From: Desulfurococcales archaeon
Lineage (GTDB): Archaea; Thermoproteota; Thermoprotei_A; Sulfolobales; AG1
Length of the DNA stretch: 64,000 bases
NCBI GenBank assembly: GCA_009903825.1
Contig: WYEN01000095.1
Coordinates: 1-64,000, forward strand
Direction: 5' to 3'
Each line of letters opens with the position of its first letter. Positions within the stretch are counted from its first letter, which is position 1. The position numbers were made by a program, and so were the translations under genes. Below the pieces are notes generated by a model. It saw nothing but the letters and a program-made list of their open reading frames with translations, made no database searches and was not told where the DNA came from. Below are positions 9,897-18,259 of the stretch, one piece after another.

Positions 9897-10715
9897 GTGT
9901 CTGATATGGTTCTTCGAAGAAAAAAGATTCCTGACGTAGGAGATCTTGTGGTAGCTACTGTAATGAAAATTTTTGATTATGGAGCATATGTTAAGCTTGA
10001 TGAATATAAAGATCTAGAGGCTTATCTTCCTTGGAGTGAGATAACAACAAGACATTTTAAAGATATTAGAGAGGTTTTGAGAGAGAATCAAAAGATTGTT
10101 GCAAAAGTTATTAGGGTTGACAGGAAGAAATCTCCTCCAGCAATTGATATCTCGTCTAAAAGAGTCAGACCAGAGGAGCAGAGAAATAAAATAATCGAGT
10201 GGAAAAGACTTCAAAAAGCTCATAATATTCTCGAACTGCTTGCACAAAAAACAGGCAAAAGCATAGAAGAGATCTATAATGAGGTCGGTTGGAAACTAGA
10301 AGACAAATATATGGAGATCATGAGAGGTTTAGAAGAGATAGCTATGAGAGGCGTCGAAGCTGCTTTAGAAGCTGGAATAAGAAAAGATCTTGCTGAACCA
10401 TTGTTTGAGATAGTTAAAAAACATGTGGAGATTAAGAAAGTTTCCATAACGGGAATATTGAGTCTCAAAACTGCTTCTCCCGACGGAATAAACAGGATCA
10501 AAGAGATACTTTCTACAATATATCAAACCGCTATAGAACAGCTGAAGAACGAAGGAGGTAAGGTCTCTATATATAGCGTGGGCGCTCCTAGATACAGAAT
10601 AGAATTAGAAGGATACGAGTATAAAACGCTTGAAAAAGCATTAAGTATCTCTCTATCTAAAGGGCAGGAGAAGGCTATGAAACTACAGGTAGAGTTTAGT
10701 TTTGAGAGGAAGTAG
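9897..10715 (+). CDS. eif2a: Translation initiation factor aIF2, alpha subunit
   Basis: Subunit of the heterotrimer that delivers initiator Met-tRNA to the small ribosomal subunit. Domains: an N-terminal S1/OB fold (about 12-90; VGDLVVATVMKIFDYGAYVK, LPWSEIT), a helical domain (about 91-180) and a C-terminal alpha-beta domain that binds the gamma subunit (about 185-272; YRIELEGYEYKTLEKAL). Eukaryotic regulation phosphorylates Ser51; here the loop after the S1 strands is LPWSEITTRHFKDIREVLRE. Length 272 aa is normal. It lies 55 nt after S27e and 2 nt before Nop10. Confidence 0.96.
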   Translation: MSDMVLRRKKIPDVGDLVVATVMKIFDYGAYVKLDEYKDLEAYLPWSEITTRHFKDIREVLRENQKIVAKVIRVDRKKSPPAIDISSKRVRPEEQRNKIIEWKRLQKAHNILELLAQKTGKSIEEIYNEVGWKLEDKYMEIMRGLEEIAMRGVEAALEAGIRKDLAEPLFEIVKKHVEIKKVSITGILSLKTASPDGINRIKEILSTIYQTAIEQLKNEGGKVSIYSVGAPRYRIELEGYEYKTLEKALSISLSKGQEKAMKLQVEFSFERK

Positions 10716-10717
10716 CT

Positions 10718-10876
10718 ATGTTCTATATGATTAAGAAGTGTCCTCAATGTGGTGTATATACGCTCAGAGATGTGTGTCCTAGATGTGGGTCTAAAACTGT
10801 GTCTCCGCATCCGGCAAGATTTAATCCTCAAGATAAATATGTGAAATATAGAGTTATGGCTAGGAAAAAAGGTTAG
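10718..10876 (+). CDS. nop10: H/ACA RNP component Nop10
   Basis: A 52-residue zinc-ribbon protein too short for most gene finders: KKCPQCGVYTLRDVC, then CPRCGSKTVSPHPARFNP and QDKYVKYR are the family signature (two CxxC pairs, HPARF). Nop10 binds Cbf5 in H/ACA ribonucleoproteins that make pseudouridine in rRNA and tRNA. Cbf5 itself is encoded in this window at 52610-53690. It follows the aIF2alpha stop by 2 nt, the common archaeal order. ATG at codon 1 or codon 4 is possible. Confidence 0.96.
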   Translation: MFYMIKKCPQCGVYTLRDVCPRCGSKTVSPHPARFNPQDKYVKYRVMARKKG

Positions 10877-10884
10877 CCAACTTA

Positions 10885-11754
10885 TCATCTGACTTTTATA
10901 CTTCTAATGAGCTCTTCAATGCTGATAAACACTCTTCGTCCATCACGATCTTTCGCAAAAACTCCTTTATCTAGGATCTTTTCAATTGTGTAAGGTTTTC
11001 CATTTATATTTATATACTCATTTTCCTCAAGATCAATGATTCTAAGAGAGATGACCCTCCTAGATGTCCTACCGGAAGACGTTGTTTTGATATTCTCCTC
11101 TGAGATGTATGATATGAATCCTTTGAATTCTTTAGCTATATTGTTGGCAAGATTCTCTGCAACTTTCTTAGTGATCATCCTAAGGTTTATACCGTTTTTA
11201 ACATGATCTATGCCTGATATATTGTTTTTTAAATCTTGTGGCAGAGAATCTATATATTTCAAGATCATTTTGCGTTTAGTTTCAGAAAGCTTTGGAAAAC
11301 CTCTTATCTGTATCAAAGCTTCAAAGCTACCTGTCTTTACGGCAGTACATAGGGGGCATAATCTTCTTAAGATCAAAATCTCTGTGAGATATGTTTTCGC
11401 AAGTTTTATATCTTTATAAAAACCTTCGACCTCGATCTCTGCGTATATTCTTTCATTAGTTTTTACAATATTTATATTAGAGATCCTGACACCTGTGACA
11501 AGATCGCTACCAGATCTTAATCTACCCGAGACTATGTAGCTGATCGGTATCCGAAGATCATTTCCAAAATCTTCTGAAGAATACCATGCATCACCTAATT
11601 TGATTGAGCCGCACGAGGGACAAACCTCTAGAGATATTCTCTTTGGCATAGAAGCAATATCTTTCTCTCGTAAAAAACAATCTACACATAGATAACCTAT
11701 CAACTTTACTTTATCGCTTTCTTCTCTACCACATCTAACACAGAATCTGGACAT
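10885..11754 (-). CDS. nmd3: NMD3-like ribosome export/maturation adaptor
   Basis: A 289-residue archaeal homologue of eukaryotic NMD3, a 60S subunit adaptor. An N-terminal Cys cluster (CVRCGREESDKVKLIGYLCVDC) and a second zinc site (CPSCGSIKLGD ... CPLCTAV) match the family. It is followed by a KH/eIF5A-like alpha-beta region and a C-terminal SH3-like strand segment (ININGKPYTIEKILDKGVFAK). It is convergent with Nop10 and is the third gene of an aIF2beta-DUF424-NMD3 cluster. Confidence 0.85.
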   Translation of the reverse strand: MSRFCVRCGREESDKVKLIGYLCVDCFLREKDIASMPKRISLEVCPSCGSIKLGDAWYSSEDFGNDLRIPISYIVSGRLRSGSDLVTGVRISNINIVKTNERIYAEIEVEGFYKDIKLAKTYLTEILILRRLCPLCTAVKTGSFEALIQIRGFPKLSETKRKMILKYIDSLPQDLKNNISGIDHVKNGINLRMITKKVAENLANNIAKEFKGFISYISEENIKTTSSGRTSRRVISLRIIDLEENEYININGKPYTIEKILDKGVFAKDRDGRRVFISIEELIRSIKVR

Positions 11755-11772
11755 AACATCATCTCATAAGAT

Positions 11773-12114
11773 CTATGTCAGGATCATTATTTGTACATGT
11801 CCCACTCCATTAATTAATAAAATATGTGATTTATTATCTATAAACCCTGCATCAATAAGTTTTTGCACAATATTGTTTCCTATGGCATTGATCATTGTAG
11901 CTTCTCTTAATAGATTTAATACTTCATCAAACTCTAAAAGTTCTCCTCCATAAAACTTTGGATCTATCTTTATTCTGATGCCAAGTCCTGGATCGTTTAA
12001 TTCTTTTCCTAAAAGCTCTTTATCACATATAGCCACGATAACTTCATTGTCTACTCTAAAGATGTTAACCCAGAAAAGTTCTCTCTCTTCTTCTTTTTCA
12101 TTATTATTCATCAT
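11773..12114 (-). CDS. DUF424-family protein (113 aa)
   Basis: Matches the archaeal DUF424 family as I recall it. It has a beta start (FWVNIFRVDNEVIVAICDKELLGKEL), KFYGGELLEFDEVLNLLREATMINAIGNNIV as the conserved core, and a final HILLINGVGHVQIMIL strand. Function unknown. It lies between aIF2beta (4-nt overlap) and NMD3, which suggests a role in translation or ribosome assembly. The family name is from memory and was not searched. Confidence 0.8.
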   Translation of the reverse strand: MMNNNEKEEERELFWVNIFRVDNEVIVAICDKELLGKELNDPGLGIRIKIDPKFYGGELLEFDEVLNLLREATMINAIGNNIVQKLIDAGFIDNKSHILLINGVGHVQIMILT

Positions 12115-12551
12115 ATATATTTCACCGGCGTCTCAGCACCGCAGGCAAGACATTTTAATATAAATATTTTTCCATGTTTAATCAATCTAGTGTCTATAGA
12201 TCCGCACGTAGGACATTTAACATAAGTTTTAATAAATTTCTCAAAAAGTTCGTTTAAAGATTTCGAAGCTATTTTATCAAAGATCTCTAAGGTTCCAGAT
12301 GGTGTTATAGTCCCTGGCTTACCAAGCTCTTTTAAGAAGTATCTCATTATAAGTCTTGGGTCTCTGTCTAATCTTGTTGATATATATTGTAAATTCTTGA
12401 TCACAGTTTTATTCGTAAGATGTTCGATCTCTAGCTCGGGAAGATCTATGATTTTTCTCTCTCTTTTCTCCGGTAGTCTGCTATAAAGTCTGTCTAACAT
12501 CTTAATATACTCCTGATCTCTCAGATCTTTTGAAGCGCTCGAGAGGGGCAC
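12111..12551 (-). CDS. eif2b: Translation initiation factor aIF2, beta subunit
   Basis: A 146-residue subunit of aIF2. It has an N-terminal helix, a core alpha-beta domain (KTVIKNLQYISTRLDRDPRLIMRYFLKELG, about 50-80) and a C-terminal zinc ribbon (VKCPTCGSIDTRL ... LKCLACGAETPV). It shares 4 nt with the DUF424 gene, so expression is coupled. Alpha and beta subunit genes lie 1.4 kb apart on opposite strands; gamma is not in the window. Confidence 0.96.
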   Translation of the reverse strand: MPLSSASKDLRDQEYIKMLDRLYSRLPEKRERKIIDLPELEIEHLTNKTVIKNLQYISTRLDRDPRLIMRYFLKELGKPGTITPSGTLEIFDKIASKSLNELFEKFIKTYVKCPTCGSIDTRLIKHGKIFILKCLACGAETPVKYI

Positions 12552-12615
12552 CCATCTATAAGTCCTCTCTTAAAAATATATTATTTATGAAACTCAGCAA
12601 ATATTCTTTGGAAAA

Positions 12616-13941
12616 GTGGTAATGATGAAAGTTTATATCGAGACATATGGTTGCGCTCTTAATAAAGCTGATAGTATGCTAATGATCTCTGAAATAGAGA
12701 AGTTAGGAGCTTATATAACTGATGACATAGATGATGCTGATGCGATCATCATTAACACTTGTGTTGTCAGAAGAGAAACTGAAGAAAGGATGATCCTTAG
12801 ATTAAAAGAGTTGAGAGAGAAGTATTCTAATAAAAAGAAAATAATAGTAGCTGGATGCTTACCCTCGTCTAGACCTGCGACTACCAGAGAAGTGATTCCC
12901 GAGGCATCTCTTGTATCAACATCTGGTATAAATAGAATTGCTGACGCTATCCTAAGCGAAAAACCTGTTTACATAGGATTCAAAGAAGATCAAAGAGATT
13001 ATGATAGGATCTCCATACCAAAGAGTCTTACTCAAAAAACAGATCATGACAAAAGCATCTCGATACCAATTGCCCAAGGCTGTTTAAGCAACTGCAGCTT
13101 CTGTATAACTAAGATAGCAAGACCTTATTTCAGAAGTTATCAGCCTAAGGCGATTCTAAGAGCTGTAGAAGATGCTATAGAGTACGGATTTAAAGAGATA
13201 GAATTAACAGCTCAAGACACTGCCGTATATGGTTTTGATCTTGAAAAGAGATTTCTACTTCCAGATCTTGTTATGGAGATCGCAGAGCTTCCTGGAGATT
13301 TTATGATTAGAATTGGCATGATGAATCCTCAGTGGCTTGATAAAATTATAGATGGTTTATTAGAAGTGTATAAACATCCTAAGGTATTTAAGTTTATTCA
13401 TATTCCAGTGCAAAGTGGCGACAATAAAGTGTTAAAGATAATGAGAAGAGGATATACAGTAGAGGAGTTCATTCAATATGTCAAAGAGTTTAGAAATAAG
13501 ATCCCTGAGATAACTATTGCGACGGATATTATAGTTGGTCACCCAGGCGAGGATGAGGAAGCTTTTGAAAATACTCTGAGACTTGTTAAAGAGCTAATGT
13601 TTGATAGAATACATATAGCTCAATATAGTATAAGACCTCTTACAGAGGCTGCGTCAATGCCTCAAATTAAAGAAGATATCAAGAAGAAAAGATCTTCCTA
13701 CCTTCAGAAGATCCAGGAGGAGATAGGATATAATATTAATAAAGAGTATATTGGGAAAAGAGTTAAAACATTAATTATTAAGAGAGGTTTTAGAGAAAAC
13801 ACCTTAATTGGTAGAAGCTTAAGTTATAAACCTGTTGTAATCAAAGAAACAAACGAAAATCTTCTCGGTTCTTGGATATATGTAGATATTAAAGAAGTCA
13901 CATATTTTGATCTTAGAGGAGAGATCATTACTGAGGCCTAG
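12616..13941 (+). CDS. tRNA threonylcarbamoyladenosine methylthiotransferase (MtaB/CDKAL1-like radical SAM)
   Basis: Radical SAM enzyme that adds a methylthio group to t6A37 of tRNA. The N-terminal MTTase domain has three cluster Cys at about 13, 49 and 81 (ETYGC, NTC, AGC). The radical SAM triad is C156-x3-C160-x2-C163 (QGCLSNCSFCITK). A C-terminal TRAM-like region (about 380-441) follows. The archaeal/eukaryotic e-MtaB type is expected for archaea. GTG, or the ATGs two or three codons on, could start it; MKVYIETYGC is the usual family N-terminus. The next gene begins 3 nt after the stop. Confidence 0.93.
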   Translation: MVMMKVYIETYGCALNKADSMLMISEIEKLGAYITDDIDDADAIIINTCVVRRETEERMILRLKELREKYSNKKKIIVAGCLPSSRPATTREVIPEASLVSTSGINRIADAILSEKPVYIGFKEDQRDYDRISIPKSLTQKTDHDKSISIPIAQGCLSNCSFCITKIARPYFRSYQPKAILRAVEDAIEYGFKEIELTAQDTAVYGFDLEKRFLLPDLVMEIAELPGDFMIRIGMMNPQWLDKIIDGLLEVYKHPKVFKFIHIPVQSGDNKVLKIMRRGYTVEEFIQYVKEFRNKIPEITIATDIIVGHPGEDEEAFENTLRLVKELMFDRIHIAQYSIRPLTEAASMPQIKEDIKKKRSSYLQKIQEEIGYNINKEYIGKRVKTLIIKRGFRENTLIGRSLSYKPVVIKETNENLLGSWIYVDIKEVTYFDLRGEIITEA

Positions 13942-13944
13942 CAT

Positions 13945-14430
13945 ATGAAAAGATCTTTAAAAGATCTTTTAAAAGAATATTCCGCCTATATTTTAATAAA
14001 CATTCTTCTTATATTGATACTCTCTGAGCTGCTTATGTATGTGTCAATGTTTAAGAAAATAGATGCGACATACTCTATATATGGATGTTTAAGATATTGC
14101 TACCCAAATTATTTTCTTGGAGCATCAACACTTGTATTGTTAACATCTCTATCTATAGCTAGACTCATTTTTTCTTCAAAACATCTTGATAGACTTATTC
14201 TTTCACTTCTATTGATAACTCCCGTCACATTTTACACAGATCTTTTCACTAGAAAAGGTGTTTATATAACTGTCTACCCGCTTGTAATATCCATAGGATC
14301 AGAGGAGTATAGATCTGTGTCTATAGATTTTGCTCAGATCTCAATAATTGTTTTATTAACCTATACTTTGATATCCATATATAAAAGACATAGATCACAT
14401 AAGATTACAACTGAAAACCTCGCCCCTTAG
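13945..14430 (+). CDS. Integral membrane protein of unknown function (161 aa), C-terminus altered by a transposon scar
   Basis: Four hydrophobic segments are visible (about 15-35, 58-75, 85-103, 130-150), with a short loop YGCLRYCYPNYF after the first. No family recognised. The last codons (TTENLAP and the stop) are not native. The DNA from TTAC onward is the fused ends of the TnpB-type element at 14409-14446, so insertion has replaced the original C-terminus. It follows the methylthiotransferase gene by 3 nt and is probably co-transcribed. Confidence 0.75.
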   Translation: MKRSLKDLLKEYSAYILINILLILILSELLMYVSMFKKIDATYSIYGCLRYCYPNYFLGASTLVLLTSLSIARLIFSSKHLDRLILSLLLITPVTFYTDLFTRKGVYITVYPLVISIGSEEYRSVSIDFAQISIIVLLTYTLISIYKRHRSHKITTENLAP

Positions 14431-14446
14431 GGCGGGGAGGAGGTCA
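14409..14446. mobile_element. 38-bp fused left/right ends of a TnpB-type element (solo scar)
   Basis: Immediately after a TTAC flank (14405-14408) the sequence opens as the element's left end (AACTGAAAACCTCGCC; compare AGCTGAAAGCTTCGTC at 48950). Within 25 bases it becomes the right end (GGCGGGGAGGAGGTCA). The middle forms a perfect hairpin, CCTCGCCC-CTTA-GGGC. It looks like recombination or excision between the similar terminal hairpins, leaving a minimal scar, or like a minimal non-autonomous derivative. The neighbouring gene's stop codon lies inside it. Confidence 0.75.
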
Positions 14447-14466
14447 TTTATTAATCTTATAGCTGT

Positions 14467-14709
14467 CTAACTCTTTTTCTCACACTTCTTTCTTTCTATC
14501 ATAAAATGTGTAGGCGTTATCCACAGGATCCATGCAGGAACTTTTTTAATAAACTCATAAGCCTCCTCCCATCCTTCTAAACCTAACTTTTTTGCAAGTT
14601 CTTCTAAACTAGTCGCGGTCTTCACATATTCGTTTAATATCTTAACTATATTTTCATCAATAACAATTTTTTTACCTCTGACCTCGACGACAATATCTTC
14701 GCAAAGCAT
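14467..14709 (-). CDS. Small protein of unknown function (80 aa)
   Basis: A short strand-turn-strand (DIVVEVRGKKIVID) precedes helical segments (IVKILNEYVKTATSLEELAKKLGLEGWEEA). It then has the striking hydrophobic/aromatic segment VPAWILWITPTHFMIERK. The first half recalls AbrB/HTH-like small regulators, but I do not recognise the family. Monocistronic. The start context is weak (TTTGGATAAAAA before ATG). Confidence 0.6.
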   Translation of the reverse strand: MLCEDIVVEVRGKKIVIDENIVKILNEYVKTATSLEELAKKLGLEGWEEAYEFIKKVPAWILWITPTHFMIERKKCEKKS

Positions 14710-14802
14710 TTTTTATCCAAAGTAGGTTTCTTTGAAAGCTTAAATCTATATTACTCAACAAAACTATTTCATGATCCTGTTTTATAGCTCTCTAATTTAA
14801 AT

Positions 14803-16047
14803 CTAAAGTATTCTCTCTTCTTTCAAAGTTTTGCTCACATATATTATGAAAAGATCTTCATATTTATCTCCGAAGATCTCAATTCCTACTGGCAAGTTTC
14901 CTACAGTAATTGAAGGTATCGAGATCGCTGGCAATCTAAGAAATGATGGATAAGTGACATTGGGAGAGGCCAATACATCTCTAACAACATCCTCTCTCCC
15001 TAATACATCTTCTATAAGAGGTGCATAGACTGGAGTCGTTGGAAGGATCCATAGATCTATTTTGTGTCTTTTCATTAATCTCCTCATCTCCATGTACATT
15101 TCATCTCTAATCTTTGATGCCTCCACATATTCGTAAGCCTTGATCTCTAGTCCTTTCATTAACAGCCTCTGAACATCTGGGAAATATAAGCTCCATTTAT
15201 CTCTATATTTGATATGTACATTTGTTGCTTCAGACAATCTTATTATTGGAAAATATTTTAGAAGCTTTTTATCCACGTCTTCCATAGAGATCTCCTCATA
15301 ATCTAATTTAGAAATCTTGTTATAAAACTCGTTCATCACTTCATCAATAGCTCTGAACCATCTGGGCACGCCAAATCTTAATTTCTCTTTCCGAATCTTT
15401 TTTCTTAAAATTCTTCTCATGACATGGAGATCTTTCTCACGTACTATTATCTTAAACACATATTCCAGCCAGTATAAGTCTTTGGCTAAAACACCTACTG
15501 TATCAAGTGAGGGTGCCAGCGGAAATACTCCCTCGAGACTTATAACACCATATGTAGGTCTAAATCCGTAGACCCCTGTAAGAGAGGCAGGTATTCTAAC
15601 GGATCCGGCTGTGTCTGTCCCTAATGCCACAGGTACTATATCTGCTGCTACTGCAGCCGCAGAGCCTCCGGAGCTTCCTCCGGCAATTCTTCTCTTATCT
15701 ACTGGGTTTCTCGTTGGGCCATATATTGAGGATGTAGTTGTTGCTCCAGAAGCAAATTCGTGAGTATTTGTTATACCAACGACTACTCCTCCCCATTCTT
15801 TTAATCTTCTGACAACCTCAGCATCTTTCTCTGCGATTCTGTCTTGGAAAAGTCTTGATCCCATAGTGATCCTCATATTAGCTACGTCTATAATATCTTT
15901 GATAGCTACTGGAAAAGGCATCATATCTTTTTTTAAGTATCTCTCTATCTCGTCAAAGATCTTTTCATTCCAATATATAATTGCATTGATCTCTTTGTTA
16001 AGATCTTTTTTTTCTAAAGCTTTTTTAAAAAGATCTATGTTATTCAT
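14803..16047 (-). CDS. Amidase-signature family hydrolase
   Basis: A 414-residue serine amidase. The Ser-Ser-Lys triad elements are the Lys in PFPVAIKDIIDVANM (about 49), the Gly/Ser-rich RIAGGSSGGSAAAVAADIVP, and the nucleophile Ser in GTDTAGSVRIPASLTGVYGF. It is related to GatA but a little shorter than typical GatA (about 470), and no gatB/gatC is near. It is better called a general amidase of unknown substrate than the Glu-tRNA amidotransferase A subunit. Confidence 0.88.
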   Translation of the reverse strand: MNNIDLFKKALEKKDLNKEINAIIYWNEKIFDEIERYLKKDMMPFPVAIKDIIDVANMRITMGSRLFQDRIAEKDAEVVRRLKEWGGVVVGITNTHEFASGATTTSSIYGPTRNPVDKRRIAGGSSGGSAAAVAADIVPVALGTDTAGSVRIPASLTGVYGFRPTYGVISLEGVFPLAPSLDTVGVLAKDLYWLEYVFKIIVREKDLHVMRRILRKKIRKEKLRFGVPRWFRAIDEVMNEFYNKISKLDYEEISMEDVDKKLLKYFPIIRLSEATNVHIKYRDKWSLYFPDVQRLLMKGLEIKAYEYVEASKIRDEMYMEMRRLMKRHKIDLWILPTTPVYAPLIEDVLGREDVVRDVLASPNVTYPSFLRLPAISIPSITVGNLPVGIEIFGDKYEDLFIIYVSKTLKEERIL

Positions 16048-16100
16048 AAGTATCTGATTAAAAATTTATTGATTAATTAATAATTTTTCAGATCCTTAGA

Positions 16101-16718
16101 TCATAATTTAGAAAGAAGCTCTGGATATATCTCTTTATCTAATTTCTCTCTTACATCTCTATAGATCTTGTCATAGAAATTATTTCCATGAGAATCTATT
16201 ATTACGGTCAGAGGACCGAAGTTTTCTACTTCCATAACCCACATAGCCTCTGGGATCCCTAGATCTAGCCAATATACGTCTATGACTCTCTTTATAGCCT
16301 GTGCGGCTAGTGCTGCAACACCGCCAGGATATATCGTATATACAGCTCCATATTTTTTACATGCTTCAACAGTTCTAGGTCCCATGCCTCCTTTACCAAT
16401 GATCATTCTGACGCCAGTTTTTGCAATAAGATCAGCCTCGTAAAGCTCCATTCTAGTACTAGTGGTAGGACCTGCAGAAATGATCTCCCAACCTCTCTCA
16501 GTCTTTCTAACCACAGGCCCCACATGATATATGGCTAATCCTCTCAGATCTATCGGTAGCTTTCCTCCCTTCTCTAAAAGTTCAAGAGCTCTTTTATGTG
16601 CAGCATCTCTTGCAGATACTATGACGCCTGACAGATATACTATGTCTCCTACCTTAAGTCTTCTAATATCTTCTTCACTTAAAGGAGTTCTTAACATATA
16701 TTCAGTCATATTCGACAC
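16101..16718 (-). CDS. fumB: Class I fumarate hydratase, beta (C-terminal) subunit
   Basis: Part of the two-subunit, oxygen-sensitive [4Fe-4S] fumarase that interconverts fumarate and malate. Recognised by YLSGVIVSARDAAHKRALEL, GPVVRKTERGWEIISAGPTTSTRM and MIIGKGGMGPRTVEACKKYG with YPGGVAALAAQAI. It lies 3 nt after the alpha subunit, so the two are co-expressed. The length of 205 aa is typical of split archaeal/bacterial enzymes. Confidence 0.95.
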   Translation of the reverse strand: MSNMTEYMLRTPLSEEDIRRLKVGDIVYLSGVIVSARDAAHKRALELLEKGGKLPIDLRGLAIYHVGPVVRKTERGWEIISAGPTTSTRMELYEADLIAKTGVRMIIGKGGMGPRTVEACKKYGAVYTIYPGGVAALAAQAIKRVIDVYWLDLGIPEAMWVMEVENFGPLTVIIDSHGNNFYDKIYRDVREKLDKEIYPELLSKL

Positions 16719-16721
16719 CTT

Positions 16722-17630
16722 CTACAATATTTTATGACTTAAGAACTCTACTTTTCCATCAGGATATATTCGGGCTGAGGCTCTTCTTAATGCCCAACAG
16801 CTTGTTACAACGCCTACGCTAAAAGATGCTGGATGTCTATATGCATATTCAACATGAACATCTAATGCGGTGGTCACACCACCTACTCCATGAGTGCCTA
16901 GATTCATCTTATTTATATATTCTAGCAATAACTCTTCTAATTTAGCTGCATTAGGATCATCGCTACGACTATTTAGAGGTCTCAGAAATATCGCCTTTTT
17001 AGCTAAATTAATGGCTATGTCTGCAGTAGGTCCTATTCCCACGCCGACAACAACTGGAGGACAAGGCTTGGCTCCGGCCTCGAATATTGTCTCAAGAACT
17101 ATTTTCGCAAGACCTTTTAATCCTTCTGCAGGTGTCAAAGTTTTTGCTATTGATGGGGCCTCGCTGCCTCCTCCCTTAAGTACAGCGGTTATCTCTAAAG
17201 CTTTGAAGCCTTCTACGATATCCCACTCGATCCATGGTATATATCTTCCTGTATTATTTCCACTATTTCTCCCAGTGAAAGGATCTACAGCATTAGGTCT
17301 GAGAGGTATAAGATCTGTCGCTTTGACAGTTGCCTCTCTCAGTATACTAGGCAATTTACCTAAAAGAGGAAACTCAGGATCTACTTTAATATAAAATATG
17401 ACTGTCCCAGTATCTTGACAAACAGCATATTTCCATTTTCTAGCTACATGTACATTGTCAATTATAGATTTTAACATAGACTTTGCCATTGGATTGGTCT
17501 CTCTCTCATAAGCTTTCTCAAGCGCTTTCTCAACATCCTCAGGAAGATCTGTGGCGGCCAGCTCCAGCAATTTTATTACAGTATCAAAAATCTTCTTTTC
17601 TAAAGATGAATACATAAACACTCCTCTCAA
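16722..17630 (-). CDS. fumA: Class I fumarate hydratase, alpha (N-terminal) subunit
   Basis: Carries the iron-sulfur cluster. The three Cys ligands are expected at CQDTGT (about 90), the Cys of GAKPCPPVVVGVGIG (about 200) and the Cys of VTSCWALRRA (about 282). The substrate-contact segments RPNAVDPFTGRNSGNNTG and LGTHGVGGVTTALDVH are present. It works with the beta subunit encoded 3 nt downstream. MYSSLEKK (residue 6) is an alternative start and may be the true one. Confidence 0.95.
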   Translation of the reverse strand: MRGVFMYSSLEKKIFDTVIKLLELAATDLPEDVEKALEKAYERETNPMAKSMLKSIIDNVHVARKWKYAVCQDTGTVIFYIKVDPEFPLLGKLPSILREATVKATDLIPLRPNAVDPFTGRNSGNNTGRYIPWIEWDIVEGFKALEITAVLKGGGSEAPSIAKTLTPAEGLKGLAKIVLETIFEAGAKPCPPVVVGVGIGPTADIAINLAKKAIFLRPLNSRSDDPNAAKLEELLLEYINKMNLGTHGVGGVTTALDVHVEYAYRHPASFSVGVVTSCWALRRASARIYPDGKVEFLSHKIL

Positions 17631-17710
17631 CTATTATATCAGTTTACCGACATATATATTTGTTAGAAAAGTTCTACTTCAATTTTAAATCGATTCGCAC
17701 TCTTTATATA

Positions 17711-18202
17711 TCATAATACTTTAGCCATAAGATAAGCATCCTCTCCATCTCTATAATATCTCGGTATGATTCTTACCACTTTAAAACCTAATTTTTTATA
17801 TAATTCTATAGCTGGTGTATTGCTTACTCTCACCTCGAGAATGACCTCGTCTGCATTATAATATTCTTTCATTCTTCTCATACCCTCGATCATGAGTGAT
17901 CTTCCTATACCTCTTCTTCTATATTCTGGCAAAACAGCAATGCTTATAACATGTCCTCTTCTGACTATATCTCCCTTGAAGAATCCTTCGTCATATTCTA
18001 TTCGATTCATCATGTAGCCTACTATCTTTCCTTCTATTTCAGCTACTAGAAAAATTTTCTGCCATATCTGTGCTATCTCGCGCCAGAAGAATTCTGGATA
18101 ATGCTCAGGTAATGAGATCATATTGATTTTTATAACTTGATCAAGATCTTTTTCAATATCTATCTCTCTGATCTTGTAGATCTCTTTTTCTTGAGAACTC
18201 AT
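17711..18202 (-). CDS. rimI: GNAT N-acetyltransferase, RimI/Naa10 (Ard1)-like
   Basis: N-terminal protein acetyltransferase of the archaeal Ard1/RimI type (163 aa). The acetyl-CoA pyrophosphate loop is EYRRRGIGRSLM (Q/R-x-x-G-x-G/A), preceded by strand RGHVISIAVLP and followed by VILEVRVSNTPAIELYKKLG and the C-terminal YYRDGEDAYLM. Archaeal members acetylate many N-termini, including ribosomal proteins and Alba. Monocistronic. Confidence 0.9.
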   Translation of the reverse strand: MSSQEKEIYKIREIDIEKDLDQVIKINMISLPEHYPEFFWREIAQIWQKIFLVAEIEGKIVGYMMNRIEYDEGFFKGDIVRRGHVISIAVLPEYRRRGIGRSLMIEGMRRMKEYYNADEVILEVRVSNTPAIELYKKLGFKVVRIIPRYYRDGEDAYLMAKVL

Positions 18203-18259
18203 ATATTTATCATCTAAATTTGTGTATAAAAAATATAGATTTAAATATAAATATATCAG

